DNA of 64,000 nt from NCBI GenBank assembly GCA_014529385.2, contig CM043960.1, forward strand, positions 22,561,719-22,625,718. Reading direction: 5' to 3'. A model generated the notes under the pieces. The model saw only the letters and a program-made list of their open reading frames with translations, did not search any database and was not told the origin of the DNA. The position numbers and the translations under genes are program-made. The DNA comes from Adiantum capillus-veneris (taxonomy: Eukaryota > Streptophyta > Polypodiopsida > Polypodiales > Pteridaceae). Shown piece after piece: positions 1-10,922 of the stretch. The stretch's first letter is position 1; the number at the start of each line of letters is the position of its first letter.

Positions 1-892
1 ATACAATGATATTGCCCTCACAAAAACCATGGACAATCTGTAGATGATTTTCTTACTTGGCTTCTCTCGGCCTGCTTCATATCCCACTTATGGTGGTGGC
101 CTTTGCTTTTCATGCAGTTGGTTGCCCCCTGCACGTGTGGCCCTCCTTCAATACACCCGATCGCTCCTTCTTCCAAAAAATTGGCCGCCCTTGGCCCTGC
201 TTTCCCTGCAGTCAGTTTTCAGCCCTCCACGAGTCACCCTTGCAATTGGTGGCCTTCTCTTTGGCTTATTGATGACCTCCAATCACTGCCAACTTTTCCT
301 CTCCGGAAGGCTTCACTTCTGCAACTCTGAGCATCTCTTGGAACCACTATTTGCAGCACTACAGGTCGCGCTCTTCACCTTCTTTGCCTTGCTCACAACG
401 TCCTCTTGCATATGATGTTCTCACCTCTGCCACGTTCATGGCCAGGCCCTCAGCGGCCTTCCTCTTGCTCACAACCGAGCTCACCTGCTCGCCAGGTCCC
501 CCCTATGCCCCTTCTTTTTGGTCTTATACCCTTTTATGTCGTTGATGGGCTCTGGCGGCTCCTCAGGCTTGGCTCAATAGCCTGATGCTCTTAGTTGTCA
601 CTCCCTTGCATGGCGGATCCTCCTGCCTCTGCTCACGCACTTGGCAACCCCCCAAAACAGTGCCCTTGGATGCCCTCTCCTCTCACATGCCGTGGACGAC
701 CTCTCCCTTGCATGATCTCCACCTGTACACAGTATGGGTTTCAGCCCGTTGGTTGCTTCAAGCCTTGCGCCAATTGTTGGCCTCGAACTGCATGACTGCC
801 CCTTCATCGACTTTCCCTTGAACTGCTCTAGCCCGCCATCTGGTGGCACCACCTTCTATCAACTGTAGCTCGTTTTTAGCATGACTATTTTT
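1..892. other. unassigned sequence, no recognisable gene
   Basis: C+T-rich sequence with several short open frames on both strands, none showing a domain I recognise. The longest minus-strand frame (598-852, 84 codons) is Arg/Gly-rich and looks like a compositional artefact. Probably decayed repeat DNA. Confidence 0.3.
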
Positions 893-894
893 AA

Positions 895-897
895 GAA

Positions 898-956
<59 letters not shown>

Positions 957-969
957 ATATATATATATT
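895..969. repeat. (TAAA)n microsatellite running into (AT)n
   Basis: About 15 tandem AAAT units followed by a short AT run. Confidence 0.95.
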
Positions 970-1542
970 CCTTTTTGACTTATGACTTGGACCATGTTCC
1001 CGCGAGCAAAGCAAGCTGCGACCGAGTAATCGTGCTTAGCTCCGCATACCTCAACTTGGGGCTTCAGGCTCTTGTGTCAAGGCCTTCGCCGCAAGTAAAT
1101 AGAAACCGCTCCCAAAGTCAATCCTCTGATGTTGAGATCTCCGCTGGGTGAGGAGACGATCGCCATGATCGCTTTCGACTTCAAACTCTTTGCGACATTC
1201 AACAATTCCCAAGAGATCGAACTCGACCTTCATCCTGACACAGATTCCTCCCTAGAACTCTGAATGACAATCCAAAAACCCAAGTTGTAGAGCACAACCG
1301 AGGCTACAGAAAACGATATCAATCACCGAGCTTTGAACATTTGTAAGAATCCCGACTAGTAGAGCTCCAAAATCACAACTTGACCAGTAAAAGGCCGCAT
1401 CTGGCATACACATCACTGTGAGATTTGCTCCAAAATGCATCTGAATCCTGCCAAAGTACGATACCATCAACCTGCCTGATGCCATATCCCTGCTGCTGCT
1501 GCTGACACTTCCATAGGTCGACACAGTTTGGGTGCACCAACG
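970..1542 (-). other. unassigned sequence downstream of an LTR, weakly coding-like
   Basis: This follows the 3' end of the minus-strand LTR at 1543. Minus-strand frames at 1252-1600 and 1051-1233 carry protein-like stretches, including a short Gln run and a Trp/Asp-rich segment, but they are broken by stops and match no family I can name. It could be flanking host sequence, or the start of another element's internal region. Confidence 0.25.
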
Positions 1543-1756
1543 TGTTGGAGGCTAGGGACTTGCCGAACATTGTGTGCGAGCCACGAATGACTGCAAGCAC
1601 AGAACTAGACTATCCTAGTAAGCTCAAAGGGGGTAGTGGTGTGTCACTCACCGCTCTATGCTTGTTGTTGTGAAGGATTTGGTCCCACAAAGAAGAGGGA
1701 GCCACCGCCGCCGTGCTTAACCGCGTCATGGCCATCGATGCCATCGCAATGCTCGA

Positions 1757-1803
<47 letters not shown>

Positions 1804-1926
1804 CGCACACACACACACACACAACGATCACCTATGCACCTATAGGATAGACAAGCCCGGCCCATGACTCAAATAAAGGGATAAGGCGTCTGTCAAAGGT
1901 GATGGGGTATCCGTAAGTGGTTAACA
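1543..1926 (-). mobile_element. A/B-family LTR, internally deleted copy
   Basis: Read on the minus strand it starts TGTTAACC and ends CTCCAACA. The first ~90 bp and the last ~170 bp align with the LTRs at 14696-15283 and 28948-29536. About 200 bp between them, including the CATATAAAAG promoter motif seen in the other copies, is missing. A purine-rich stretch (GAACGGGGACA) lies immediately upstream of TGTTAACC, as a polypurine tract would before a 3' LTR, so this is the best candidate for element A's 3' LTR. Confidence 0.7.
1757..1822. repeat. (CT)n plus (AC)n compound microsatellite inside the LTR
   Basis: About 22 CT units then about 9 AC units, at the same place within the LTR as the compound microsatellites of the other A/B-family LTRs. 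Confidence 0.95.
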
Positions 1927-3525
1927 TGTCCCCGTTCGTGATGTAGATTCCACCCTCGGAAGCTAGTAAGGTGAAGCCCGTTCGTCGAGGTGGAAGAGCA
2001 TCTGAGATTGAATGTCTTTAGCTTTCTTTAAACACTGCAAAAATCAACCAAAATTGGTACAATAATTGCATTCTCATAGAACATATATGATTAAAAAGCA
2101 TATGCAGTGAATATGCACACATATTGATTGGTAACAGAATATTAGGCACTTGTAAATGTCAAAAAATAAACAAGTCGAGGGCCGCTAATTTAACGATCAA
2201 GAGGCACTAGAGGTCAACTATTAATACCATGGGTAAGCTTCTCAATTCTCTCTTGTAAATTAAGGTGTTTAATCACGCGAGCCAAGTATTTCATGTCCAA
2301 GGGGTGACTAGAGGCTATACCTAGAAGAACTTCTAGTTAGGCTATGATAAAAGGAATTGCATATGAAATCATCGCCTGAAATATTCCCTTTGTTTGACCC
2401 CCCAAAGTGTTTTTCAAATTGATTCAATTTTTGGCGTGTATGCTTATTTTGTATGCCTGGGGATTTTTGCTTTTCAAGGAAAAGCGCCCACACTGGGAAC
2501 CTCTAGGGCTCTAGTACCATAGGCAATACATGTGAGTGAAGTACCAAATCAAGTTGGGATTTCTCTCTCAGTTTAAGATTTTACATTTTTGACACTTTTG
2601 TTTTGTTGTTTTTCACTACATTTCAATTTTTGTAACTTTGGGGGGTCATATTGACACTGTTACCCTCCCCAAACTCATCACAATAGTAAACTCCCTCTAT
2701 AATACTTAAGCTAAAGGTCAAGAGGAATTAAGCCCACTAAAAAACACTAGTACATTGCACACAATGCTTCATAATATCTGCCTAAGAACCTAAAGTAACC
2801 ATTGACAATTAGGAAGGCATTTCCCATGGTATTAAGAGAACATCTCTAATATCTATCTTGGTGAAACTAGCTTAGTCAGACTTCTTGATTCATAAACCTA
2901 GACAAGGGACTATGACATAAAATTATATTGAATCTAATGTTTAATACTAAGAAAATGTGCTGAATATTGTGTTATCAATCTCACAGTTAAAGCAGACAAA
3001 CATGGTGCTAAAAAAAAAAAGAGAGGCAATATTAATGGACAAGAAACACCTGTTTGTGTGATGGTCGTACTCGATTCCAACACTGAACTAAACAAAGATT
3101 GCATGAAGTTCAAAATCCCAACTACTGCAATGCGTTCTTGTACACACTAGAAAACACAAGGAATACCTCTAGGAGGCACATTAGTTGAAAGAGGCACCAA
3201 CCTTTATTGAACACAATCAAAACAACATAAAGAACCCTAACCTAAGTATTTGCACCCCCCTAGAGGGTAAAGGGAACATGATATTCTATAGATGGGTGGG
3301 TAGCCCTAAGTCTAAACCCCTATCCTCATCATCATCAAGAAAAATAAAAGTCATCATCAGTGAAACCATACGTGCCATCCATATAATCATGTAAATCTTC
3401 CTCATCATTAGATGCACATATGTTATCACTAGGCGTGTATAAAAGGGTAAGCTTGTGCAATTGGAGAGACGTTCTCTATTAAGTAGGGATCAATCATGGT
3501 CTCAGCCATTCTAATTCCTCAAAAT
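1927..3525 (-). other. 3' non-coding part of element A with a short acidic C-terminal coding remnant
   Basis: Most of this stretch is A+T-rich with no domain. On the minus strand, 3430-3335 reads as about 31 codons of acidic sequence (motifs NDEEDLHDYMDG and DDDFYF) ending in TGA. It is preceded, in another frame, by a further short open segment (3504-3433). I interpret these as the extreme C-terminus of the element A polyprotein, cut off from the rest by the LTR fragment at 3526-4750. That is inference. Confidence 0.4.
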
Positions 3526-3814
3526 TTTTATCATAAAATCTAATATCTAACCAACCCAAGTGATTTCTCATATTAAACCGATCATTTAATGTGGGAGAGT
3601 AAACGGGAACAAGGAATAGAATATAGACATGTTCTTACGAATCTATCTCAACACGGGGCCAATGGTAAAGGGGTCCAAATGAGAGATGGACTATCAAAGA
3701 GCAAGGCTAGCCAATGGAGCTTAAAAGACCTTAGGGTTAGCTTCATTAAAGACCTCCAAAGATAATTGTCAAAAGTCCTTTGACCTTAGGTAAGCTAGGG
3801 CTGAGCTTGAGGTG

Positions 3815-4525
3815 GGAACCCGGCCCAAGCTTGAGGTGATGGTCGTGCTTGATGACTAAGGAGCTTGAGGTGCTTGTCATGCTTGCTGACTAAGATGCTT
3901 GAGGTGCTTGTCATGCTTGCCAACTAGGGAGCTTGAGGTGTTTGTGGGAACACTACCCAAGCTTAAGGTGCTTTGTCATGCTTTTTGCTGACTAAGGTGC
4001 TTGAGGGTAAGGTGTTCAAAAAGTCAAATCCAATCCCTACTCCAGAGGGGGTGAGCCCTAAAGCTAGGGAGATGAGAGAGAATTCACATATTGAATCGAT
4101 TATTTAATGTGGGAGAGTAAACGGGAACAAGGGTTATAATATAGACATGTGCTTACAGATCTATCTCAACACATGGCTAATGGTAAAGCGGTCCAAATGA
4201 GAGATGGTCTGTTAAAGAACAAGGCTAGCCAATGGAGCTTAAAAGAGCTTAGGGTTAGCTTCATTAAAGACCTACAAAGGTTAGTATTAAAAGTCCTTTG
4301 ACCTTAGGTAAGCTAGGGTTGAGTATGAGGTGGGAACCCGGCCCAAGCTTGAGGTGCTTGTCGTGCTTGATGACTAAAGTGCTTGTTGTGCTTGCTGACT
4401 AAGATGCTTGAGGTTCTTGTTGTGCTTGCTGACTAGGGAGCTTGAGGTGCTTGTGGAAACACTACCCAAGCTTGAGGTGCTTTGTCATGCTTGCTAACTA
4501 AGGTGCTTGAGGGTAAGGTGTTCAA
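3815..4525 (+). repeat. ~35-40-bp minisatellite (GCTTGAGGTGCTTGTCATGC type)
   Basis: Variant copies of a unit containing GCTTGAGGTGCTTGT and CTTGCTGACTAAG recur several times at 3815-4010 and again at 4345-4515, once in each arm of the larger duplication. Only scattered remnants are visible in the element C 3' LTR, so the array expanded in this copy. Confidence 0.75.
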
Positions 4526-4587
4526 AAAGTCAAATCCAATCCCTACTCAAGAAGGGGTGAGCCCTAAAGCTAGGGGATGAGAGAGAA

Positions 4588-4588
<1 letters not shown>

Positions 4589-4635
<47 letters not shown>
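4589..4635. repeat. (AC)n microsatellite
   Basis: About 23 AC units inside the family C LTR fragment, between its second tandem unit and a segment matching 54440-54558. Confidence 0.95.
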
Positions 4636-4636
<1 letters not shown>

Positions 4637-4754
4637 GGAAAGCCCAAGCCTCCTCAAGAGGCAACAAGGACACATGTCAAGTCCCTATCCATGTTTCCCT
4701 CATGGTGTGTCTAAAGCCAATTGGTTGGCCTCCCAAGGGGTCCAATGATACAAG

Positions 4755-5797
4755 TCATTCTCGCTTGGGTACCCAAACTAGCTCTGGATCGGGTGTATAG
4801 TGTTTTGTGATCTTTCCCTTCCCACGGTCTTCAACCGGATTTATCTTACAGGATTTGACTCACATGGGTCTATAGGTGATAGGTAAGAACACAATTTACG
4901 TTTAGGTACCCAGATTTGATAATTCCCTTCATAGTAGCCTTGGGCTTCCAATAGTCGTTTAGGAATCCAACACAACGTTTTCTTACATTTCTTGGACCGA
5001 GTGGGGTGTCTCTTACAAGGCTTTCGTTTTTTAGCATAAAAAATGGTTGCTAAAGAATCTTTAGGGACCCATTTGTATGTTTTCTTTGTTATATTACAAT
5101 GAGTCTTGTGTGTCTCGTGCTTTGTTTCAGCTACAAAAGTTGAAGCTGTAGAGGGTTGGGCTATAGGTATAGATGGTTCAACCTCTTGGACATGCAATGT
5201 TTTGGGTTGTATTTCCTCAAGAGGTGATATCTCAGAGACTATCGCTTGAGTGGAAGGGTTAAGAGTTGATTTCTGTGTTGTGACACTCCTAGTACCCCAA
5301 TCAGTAGTGCATTTGGTCGCTAACATCCACTTGCGTCCTAGGTTTATATTGCCTTCCATAGTTCCAGCAGGCATGACCAAAAAGTCTTGAGCTACGACCC
5401 CATTGTCATAAGTGACAGAAGTGTGTCAAGTTCCAAAAACAATAGTTTTTTTCTTGTAGATGCCCTTGACTTGGATGGTACTCTCAGATAGAGATGGATT
5501 TCCTAACTGACACCACACTCCATATGATAGCATATTGTATTTAGCACCTGTGTCCAATAAGGCGTTATATAGCACTTTCCCATAGGTGCTATTTAACTCA
5601 ATAGGGTATCATAGAGGTGTGTCAAAAGCCAATCAATCATCCTCTATTTCAACTTGAAATGCATGTGTAACTCCAAGGTTGGCCTCTCGTTGGCGTCTCA
5701 TACGCTGATGTCGTTCCTTAGCCTCAGTTTGAGCTTGTATCTTTTTCAATTCTGTTTGTGCATTGGCTGCATTTTTTTGATGGATGACACGTAGCTC
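4755..5797 (-). pseudogene. Element A pol C-terminal extension: second retropepsin-like domain plus W(V/I)PK-repeat tail
   Basis: In the same frame as the end of integrase (SQ-stop at 5798), and across four further stops, translation gives a Gln/Glu/Lys/Arg-rich linker, then YNALLDTGAKYNMLS (near 5540-5585) and, about 80 residues on, NINLGRKWM. Those are the two hallmarks of retropepsins: the D(T/S)GA active site and the ILGxxWL-like segment before the second half of the fold. A Lys/Arg-rich tail follows with KWVPK, CWIPK, IWVPK and, after a frameshift, VWVPK. The element's ordinary retropepsin lies upstream of RT, so this is an extra domain in the position where some elements carry env-like or accessory ORFs. 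Longest open piece 4841-5380 (179 codons). Function unknown; a captured protease gene, a second element's remnant or a true fused accessory domain are all possible. Confidence 0.6.
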
Positions 5798-6920
5798 CTA
5801 TTGGCTTAAAGGATCATAGTATCTTTTAAATTTACTCCCATTGAGGAATCTAATGGTTTCAACTCCATCAAAAGTTTCCACACAAATGGTACCTTGTGGG
5901 GTGATTTCGCATACTCTATATGGTCCTTTTCCCACATATTTTAACTTTTTCTTCTTGTTACGCACTCCATACATAAGGACTTTATCCCCAACCTTGATAT
6001 CCTTGTTCTTTAAATGACGGTCAACCATTTCTTTCTCCTATGTTTCTCCACAAGTGTGTTTTGCACATCCAATTTCCTTTCTTCATCTAACCTCTCAAGG
6101 ATATATAAACGCTCAACTAAAGGGTTACCATCCCACCCTTCTTGTGAAGCTACCCGTCATAGACTAGGAATTACAAACTCCCATGGCATAACTGCTTCTT
6201 GGCCATATACCATCTCGAATGGTGTACAATTAATAGCCACTTTGTAAGCAGTACGATAAGCCCATAGAGCTGATGTTAGCTTGAAATCCCAATATGTGCA
6301 ATGAGCTTTCATTGTTTTGGTCAAAACAAAAATTAAAGTCTTGTTAGTGCTCTCAGATTGGCCATTTTCTTGTGGATAATAAGGTGTAGACTTATGGTGG
6401 CTATCATGAAGTTTTTCATAAGTTCCTTTATCACTCCATTTATAAAATGAGTACCATTGTCACTCACAATCTCAAGGGGACAACCAAATCGTGTAGTGAT
6501 GTTCTCAAAGAGAAACTTAGCAGTTAACCTTGCATTAGCCTTGCATGTCGCCTTGGCTTTCGTCCACTTTGTCACACATAGTCAGTGGCAACAATAATAT
6601 ATCGAGATTGAGTGCTACGAGCTGCCGGACTAATGGGCCTACAAAGGCTAAACCCCATTTTTCAAACGGTCGAGTCACTTTAATAGGATGTAAGGGCATC
6701 TTATCCTATTGTTGTGTGATCCTATAACGTTGGCATTCATCACACCCTTTTGAGAAAAGTGATGCATCCTTGAATAAGGTAGGCCACCAATAGCTTGATT
6801 GCAACACATTTCCAGCAGTTGGTTCCCCTGAAAAATGTCCTTCGGCTATACTCATGTGGGCTTCTTACAATATGTATAAATACTCATCCTCATAAGCACA
6901 ACATCTAAGAATATCGTCCT
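5798..6920 (-). pseudogene. Ty3/gypsy integrase (element A)
   Basis: From N- to C-terminus on the minus strand I can read an HHCC-type zinc-binding segment (HMSIAEGHFSG followed by YWWPTLFKDA and CDECQR), a core with VSDNGTHF and YYPQENGQSES, which carry the second Asp and the Glu of the DDE triad, and a basic C-terminal segment (5798-6028) with KVGDKVLMYG and YVGKGPYRV. Integrase joins the cDNA ends to host DNA. There is no chromodomain. The frame is broken by several stops and shifts, so it is a dead copy. Confidence 0.85.
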
Positions 6921-7860
6921 TCCCTAGCTTGTAGAGATTTCCTGCAATTAGAGAATAAGGTTCACATTCCTTTAATAGTTTTTGAGGTATATCCTTATGA
7001 AGCTCTTTGGGTGGAAAACCATTCACTAAAAAGTTCACAATCTTCTCACTCCACTTAGGCATGGTCTCGACTAGGAACATGGAAGTATCGGGAAAGTCAT
7101 CATTGATTCAAGTAGGGGATTCACCATGTGGTATGCGAGGCAAATGATCCACCATGACATGTCCTTTACCGAGTCTCACCACAACGGTAAAATCAAACTC
7201 AAGAAGAAATAATAACCATCATGTAATACCTCCCATGGAAAAAGGTTTGTTTACTAGATACAACAACGCTTGATGATCCACATAGAAAACAAACTTGTTG
7301 GCAAGAAGGTAGTAGTGAAACTTTTTATTGTGTAAATCATAGCTAAACCTTCTCGCTTTGTAGTGGTGTAGTTCCTCTCAGCATCATTTAATTGACGACT
7401 TGCAAAGCTAATGGGGTAGTCCAATTTATGTGCTCCTGGTTGAGCTAGAACACACCCAATAGCAAAGTTTGATGCATCAATATGCACATGGAAGATTACA
7501 TCCCAATTGGGCACTCATAGGATGGGAGCACTTGTCAAGGCCTTTAAAAAAAAAAAATTCATGGGCATGGTTACACTCCGTGGTCTAGTAGAACTCGATA
7601 AGAAGCTTGTACAATGGACGAGCTATCTCAGCAAAGTTTAAAATAAACCATCGGTAATAACCAACATTGCCCATGAACCTTTGAACTCATTTATAGTTTG
7701 TAGGTGGTGACAAATTGAAAATGGATTTAAATTTTCTCTCATATGTGGAAATCCCATTATTGGACACTATATGCCCTAAAATGACTCCATGTTTAACCCA
7801 AAATTGGTATTCAAAAGGGTTTAATGAGATGCAATACAATTTGCACTTTTCAAACACTTT
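6921..7860 (-). pseudogene. RT connection and RNase H domain (element A)
   Basis: The clearest piece is 7254-7514: HVHIDASNFAIGCVLAQ and ASRQLNDAERNYTTTKREGLAM, the beginning of a Ty3-type RNase H with its first catalytic Asp, followed by the FYVDHQALLYL equivalent in another frame. A further segment (6865-7080) is the linker to integrase. RNase H removes the RNA strand of the hybrid during reverse transcription. Multiple frameshifts are present. I see no second (archaeal-type) RNase H. Confidence 0.8.
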
Positions 7861-8290
7861 TTATAAACACGATAGATGTTTTTTCCAAGAAGAATAAACA
7901 CAAAGGTCATCTAAGAAAGCTTTGCAAAACTCCATAAAATATTCCCTAAAAGCAATGTTTATGAATCTTTGGAAGGTAGCAGGGGCATTGATTAAGCCAA
8001 AAGCCATAACACGAAGTGCGAACACTCCAAATTTGGTTATAAAAGCAGTTTTAGCTTGGTCCTCTAGTGCAATTGTGATTTGATTGTAGCCAGAGTACCC
8101 ATCTAAAAAGATATAATTAGCTTCCTTCCCGGAAACTCTTTCAAGCACATGTTCTAAATATGGCAAGGGGTAATGGTCTCTTCTAGTGCCTGCATTGACC
8201 TTCTTGGGATCCACACACACTGTGAGTTTCCCATTATTTTTTGGCACAATAGCTATTGGAGACACCCATTCTAAGTGCTCAATAGGGCAT
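7861..8290 (-). pseudogene. Ty3/gypsy reverse transcriptase core (element A)
   Basis: Reads SPIAIVPKNNGKLTVCVD, FLDGYSGYNQITI (motif A), MAFGLINAPATFQR (motif B) and AFLDDLCVYS (motif C, the catalytic DD). This is the usual order and spacing of plant gypsy RTs. The frame closes at 7861 where the thumb region should continue; downstream thumb and connection sequence persists in shifted frames. Confidence 0.9.
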
Positions 8291-9602
8291 ATGAATCCGC
8301 ATTGACAAGATTTTGAATCTCTTCTTGAACAATCTTTACATACTTAGGATTCATTGGGTAGGGTCGTTGTTGGACTGGTTTAGCCATGCTATTCATGGGA
8401 CTTGTGTGTTGCACCATGGAACTGGAACACCTTTCATATCATGATATGTCCAAGCAAATATACCTTGAATTCCTTGAGAATATCCTTAAGTATATATTCC
8501 TCAGTCTCTGTCAGATCTTGGGCAATGTAAACAAGTTTGGACTCCTCACTCGGGTTTGCTAACTCTATTTCCTTAATTATCATTGGACCATCATAAACTC
8601 CATTACTTCCATTGATAAGTGTTCTCTGGGCCTTTGTATACACAACCTTACGCTCCTCCGTGATGTAGGATTTGAAATGCTCAAATGCAGGATGTAAATC
8701 TGTGGGGTCTTGTTATTCTATGGATTGTGATTTCTTTTCCGCTTCCTTTTGTTGTTGAACTAGCTATCGATTTTGTCGTCTCCTTACAGTACGACTCAAC
8801 TTTGGCTTCTCTGTAGCTTCTAGCTGTGTGATGTCAATGGGTTGTGGACTGCACCATATGACACTTTGAAGGTATTCACCCCAATTATCTACCAAGGCTT
8901 TTGATGAGCATCACATGCCCCGGCTTAATTAAGCCCTTCTACGGTAGATTTCTTTTTATTTATCCTAGCACGTATATTTGCCTCTTCCTTCTCTTGTTTA
9001 ATTTTTGATTACGACCTTCCTCTAGTGAAGAGTCACTAGATAAATCACTACTTGTGTCTTCTCCTCTCCCGGATAGATTGTCAATTAGGGCACTGTTGGG
9101 CTCTGTATGGTTCATTCCATATTTGCACCAATATTCTATTCAAATTATTTGTCCTTAGAGTCGGTTTCAACTGATGATCCATAATCCAAACATGTGAGCT
9201 ATAGTATTTTGAGATGCTACTGGTTTCAATGTCCATCAAATCTTCACCTTGTAGGTCCCCGTGAGCTATATGCATTTCTCCTATCATATTTAAAGGTACG
9301 AGTTATGGCATTTCATCCCCCTCAGGTGTTATCCAGGTTGTTCCTCTATTTCCCCAAGTGTCTATGGTTGCTGCTAGGTGGACCCAATCCACATTTTCAG
9401 ACTCAGTCATCCCAGGTAGAACATCCATATAAGGGGAATCTTTCCCAACATCAGTGTCCTTTTTACACATGTAACAATACTGCAATGGGGCCGAGTGAAT
9501 TGTGGTGTCAAATCTATGATCAATTATAAATTTGTTTTCTACATGATGTGCTTGACCAGTTACAAGATCAACTTGAATGACAGAGTCTTGGAACTGCAAG
9601 TA
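8291..9602 (-). pseudogene. Protease-RT linker region (element A)
   Basis: Open pieces at 9303-9599, 9081-9287 and 8434-8643 correspond to the polyprotein between retropepsin and RT. The parallel region of element B (63235-64000) aligns well: both carry DVLPGM, VHLAATIDTW and a Ser/Asp/Glu-rich stretch. I recognise no catalytic domain. The segment is acidic and low-complexity near 9000-9080. Confidence 0.65.
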
Positions 9603-9900
9603 GACATGGTTTTTAGATCAGTCATGCAATGATTTTTAGACATCCTAAGATCATCTCAGATGACATAGTGTGCTTGGAAAAATCCATAACAATGAAGGTA
9701 TGCCTTATTTTGTGTCCAAGGACCTTGATCTTGAGATCTTCTAGCATTCCAATAGGTTTAACAATAGTCCCATTGGCCATCTTACCACTATGTTTGTAGT
9801 GCCAAGGTGAGGTCTTCCCATAGATTCCTAGCAATTTTTAGTTACAATGCTAACCCCAACGCCACCATTAAGGATTCCCTTCACAATCAATCCCTTGGTA
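9603..9900 (-). pseudogene. Canonical retropepsin of element A, catalytic Asp lost
   Basis: The active-site region reads GILNGGVGVSIVTKN, where element B has GILDGGTGVSIVTKN. The catalytic Asp codon has become AAT (Asn). Downstream MGRPHLGT is followed by a frameshift, the ILG-type second motif is damaged (MILGC), and some sequence relative to B is missing before the FQDSVIQVDL segment. A viral-type aspartic protease would cut the gag-pol polyprotein; this copy could not. Confidence 0.75.
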
Positions 9901-10922
9901 GTGATTGGTATGGTTGCATTGGATTCATCACCTTCAAAGTATTGTCCCAACTTGTTAACAAGTATTTCAACAACAAAGTTCTTATCTAGGTTGGGTTGTG
10001 GATCTAAGTGTTCCTCCTCTATTGACACCTCCCTAGCTCCATCCATTTGTGTAAACTTTGGTAGCCCGACTTTCGGTTCTCCATTGAGGAAAGCTTGAAG
10101 AGCTAAGAATATCTCGGGGTCTCCATATAGTTTAGACATGATGGTGGTTCTAACTTATGAATCCATGAAATCCATCAATTTGGAAATATTTAACGAAACT
10201 TTTTGGGTTGCAGTCCCTTGACATGGGGAACCATTTCTTTGATAGGGTCAGATAATCCCTCTGTAAACATTCTCTTCAACAAGAAGGGAGTACGCCCACT
10301 TTCCAATAACTTAAAGTCACTTTCTTCTTGGATGACACTAGATATGGCTAGTGGTCTATGGTATTTGTGAGGTTGATTTTGTGTAGGAAACATTGTGATT
10401 GTAATCTGGATCTGCCTATGTACTGGCTCTAGATCCCTTTGGGTCTCTTCTACCAAACTCATTAATTGCTTGACTTGCTCGATGTCCTCTATAGGGTTTG
10501 GGTAAGTTTCTATCTTCTTCTTGGGTTCTTTGGGTCTTAGCCATTGTGGCTCATGATGATCTTCCTTGTTTTTTCGTTTCCTAGTGACCGTTTTAGTCTC
10601 CATGGTCTCATTCGAATCAGAATCCTCTTCAACGTTGTTCATATACACGGGGTCATCACAAGTCCCTATGTTGGTCTTTGTAGTAGGGTCGAACTTCGCT
10701 GTTTTTTGGATCTCTTCCTTCGTGTTTTCTTCTTCTTCTGAGATTGGGAATTGATGTTGTGTCTCTTTCTTCAAGAATACAATTTTGGTTTTGGAGCATC
10801 GATCGTGTGAGTATATTTATTAGTACCATAGGTGTACTTTGTGATGGCCCCTCAGTAACCTCAATTAAGTTCAATGGCGTGATCTTTGGCACATTTGGAT
10901 TATTAGGACATTGGGCAATCAA
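9901..10922 (-). pseudogene. Gag-pol spacer region (element A)
   Basis: Open frames 10190-10774 (194 codons) and 9828-10139 are highly charged (Lys/Glu/Asp-rich), with MSKLYGDPEIFLALQAFLNGE just before the protease. The same order and motifs occur in element B at 62171-62926. No enzymatic domain is visible. Confidence 0.65.

Larger units (their letters stand above)
3526..4750 (+). mobile_element. Family C LTR (U3) fragment with internal tandem duplication
   Basis: It starts with a stretch starting TCATAAAATCTAATATCTA that is also found at 53855 in the 3' LTR of element C, and the similarity continues to about 54558. A segment of about 550 bp is tandemly repeated (unit 1 about 3560-4086, unit 2 about 4087-4588), so this copy is longer than the corresponding part of element C. 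It lies in plus orientation inside minus-strand element A, so it inserted or recombined there after A. No target-site duplication is evident. Confidence 0.75.

Noticed and set aside
44-852. Overlapping plus- and minus-strand frames of 60-120 codons
   Set aside because: No domain, no consistent codon pattern, and the frames overlap one another; treated as chance.
4755-5797. Interpretation of the post-integrase region as an env gene
   Set aside because: No signal peptide, membrane segment or cleavage site is visible; motifs fit an aspartic protease instead.
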